Assembly (NCBI GenBank): GCA_050299335.1
Contig: JBNKVT010000059.1
Location: forward strand, 1 to 5,362
From: JBNKVT01 sp050299335
Lineage (GTDB): Bacteria > Pseudomonadota > Alphaproteobacteria > Rhodobacterales > Rhodobacteraceae
Reading direction: 5' to 3'
DNA: 5,362 bases
Below, piece after piece: positions 5,315-5,362 of the stretch. The notes beneath the pieces are model-generated. The model did not search any database. It saw nothing but the letters and a program-made list of their open reading frames with translations, and was not told where the DNA came from. How positions within the stretch are numbered: the stretch's first letter is position 1; each line of letters begins with the position of its first letter. The position numbers were made by a program, and so were the translations under genes.

Positions 5315-5362
5315 ATGACGGTGAATGTGACGCGTGAAGACCTTGCGGCGCGGGATTTGCGC
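5315..5362 (+). CDS. Partial gene, N-terminus only, unidentified
   Basis: An open frame beginning MTVNVTREDLAARDLR and running off the window with no stop. The strong GGAGG and the return to GC-rich codons mark it as a genuine start. Alternative in-frame starts lie at 5288 and 5303. Sixteen residues are too few to name a product. It runs in the same direction as the WYL-like gene, 98 bases downstream, with the GANTC cluster between them, so it probably has its own promoter. Confidence 0.55.
   Translation, partial: MTVNVTREDLAARDLR

Overview
The window looks like chromosome from a GC-rich alphaproteobacterium, probably Rhodobacterales or a relative. The left and central genes are GC-rich (60-base samples of the ThDP-enzyme gene count at 65-70%), they pair a TAXI-type periplasmic binding protein with a ThDP enzyme, and GANTC (CcrM-type) sites cluster at the right end. 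The lineage is inferred from gene style and base composition, not from a marker gene.

Left part (1-2844): two GC-rich hairpin repeats lie just beyond the 3' end of a minus-strand gene for a secreted TAXI-family TRAP transporter binding protein (138-1094). A 103-base divergent intergenic region with a perfect 7+7 inverted repeat at its centre separates it from a plus-strand gene for a thiamine-diphosphate enzyme of the acetolactate synthase/benzoylformate decarboxylase superfamily (1198-2844). The layout suggests shared regulation of uptake and catabolism of one unidentified carboxylate or 2-oxo acid. Neither the TRAP membrane subunits nor a regulator gene is in view.

Middle (2845-4262): a 383-base gap with no convincing gene is followed by a family-2-like glycosyltransferase (3228-4262) with a DADEF motif, an INHY segment and a strongly basic C-terminal tail.

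Right part (about 4400-5290): base composition drops abruptly to about 49% GC (hand count 4441-5220). This part opens with a perfect 18-bp palindrome resembling a LacI-family operator. It then holds a possible 60-residue membrane microprotein, a stretch that stays nearly open in the same frame but carries two stops, two adjacent strong hairpins, and a 98-residue stand-alone WYL-like domain gene (4920-5216). A related motif (TTGACTC, GATTCC, ACTG) occurs on both sides of the WYL gene, and GANTC sites are strongly clustered. High GC resumes with the first 16 codons of another gene, cut off by the window end. The simplest reading is a small acquired insert between older chromosomal genes. No complete novel system can be demonstrated; the WYL-like gene with its structured upstream region and flanking GANTC motifs is the part most worth following up.
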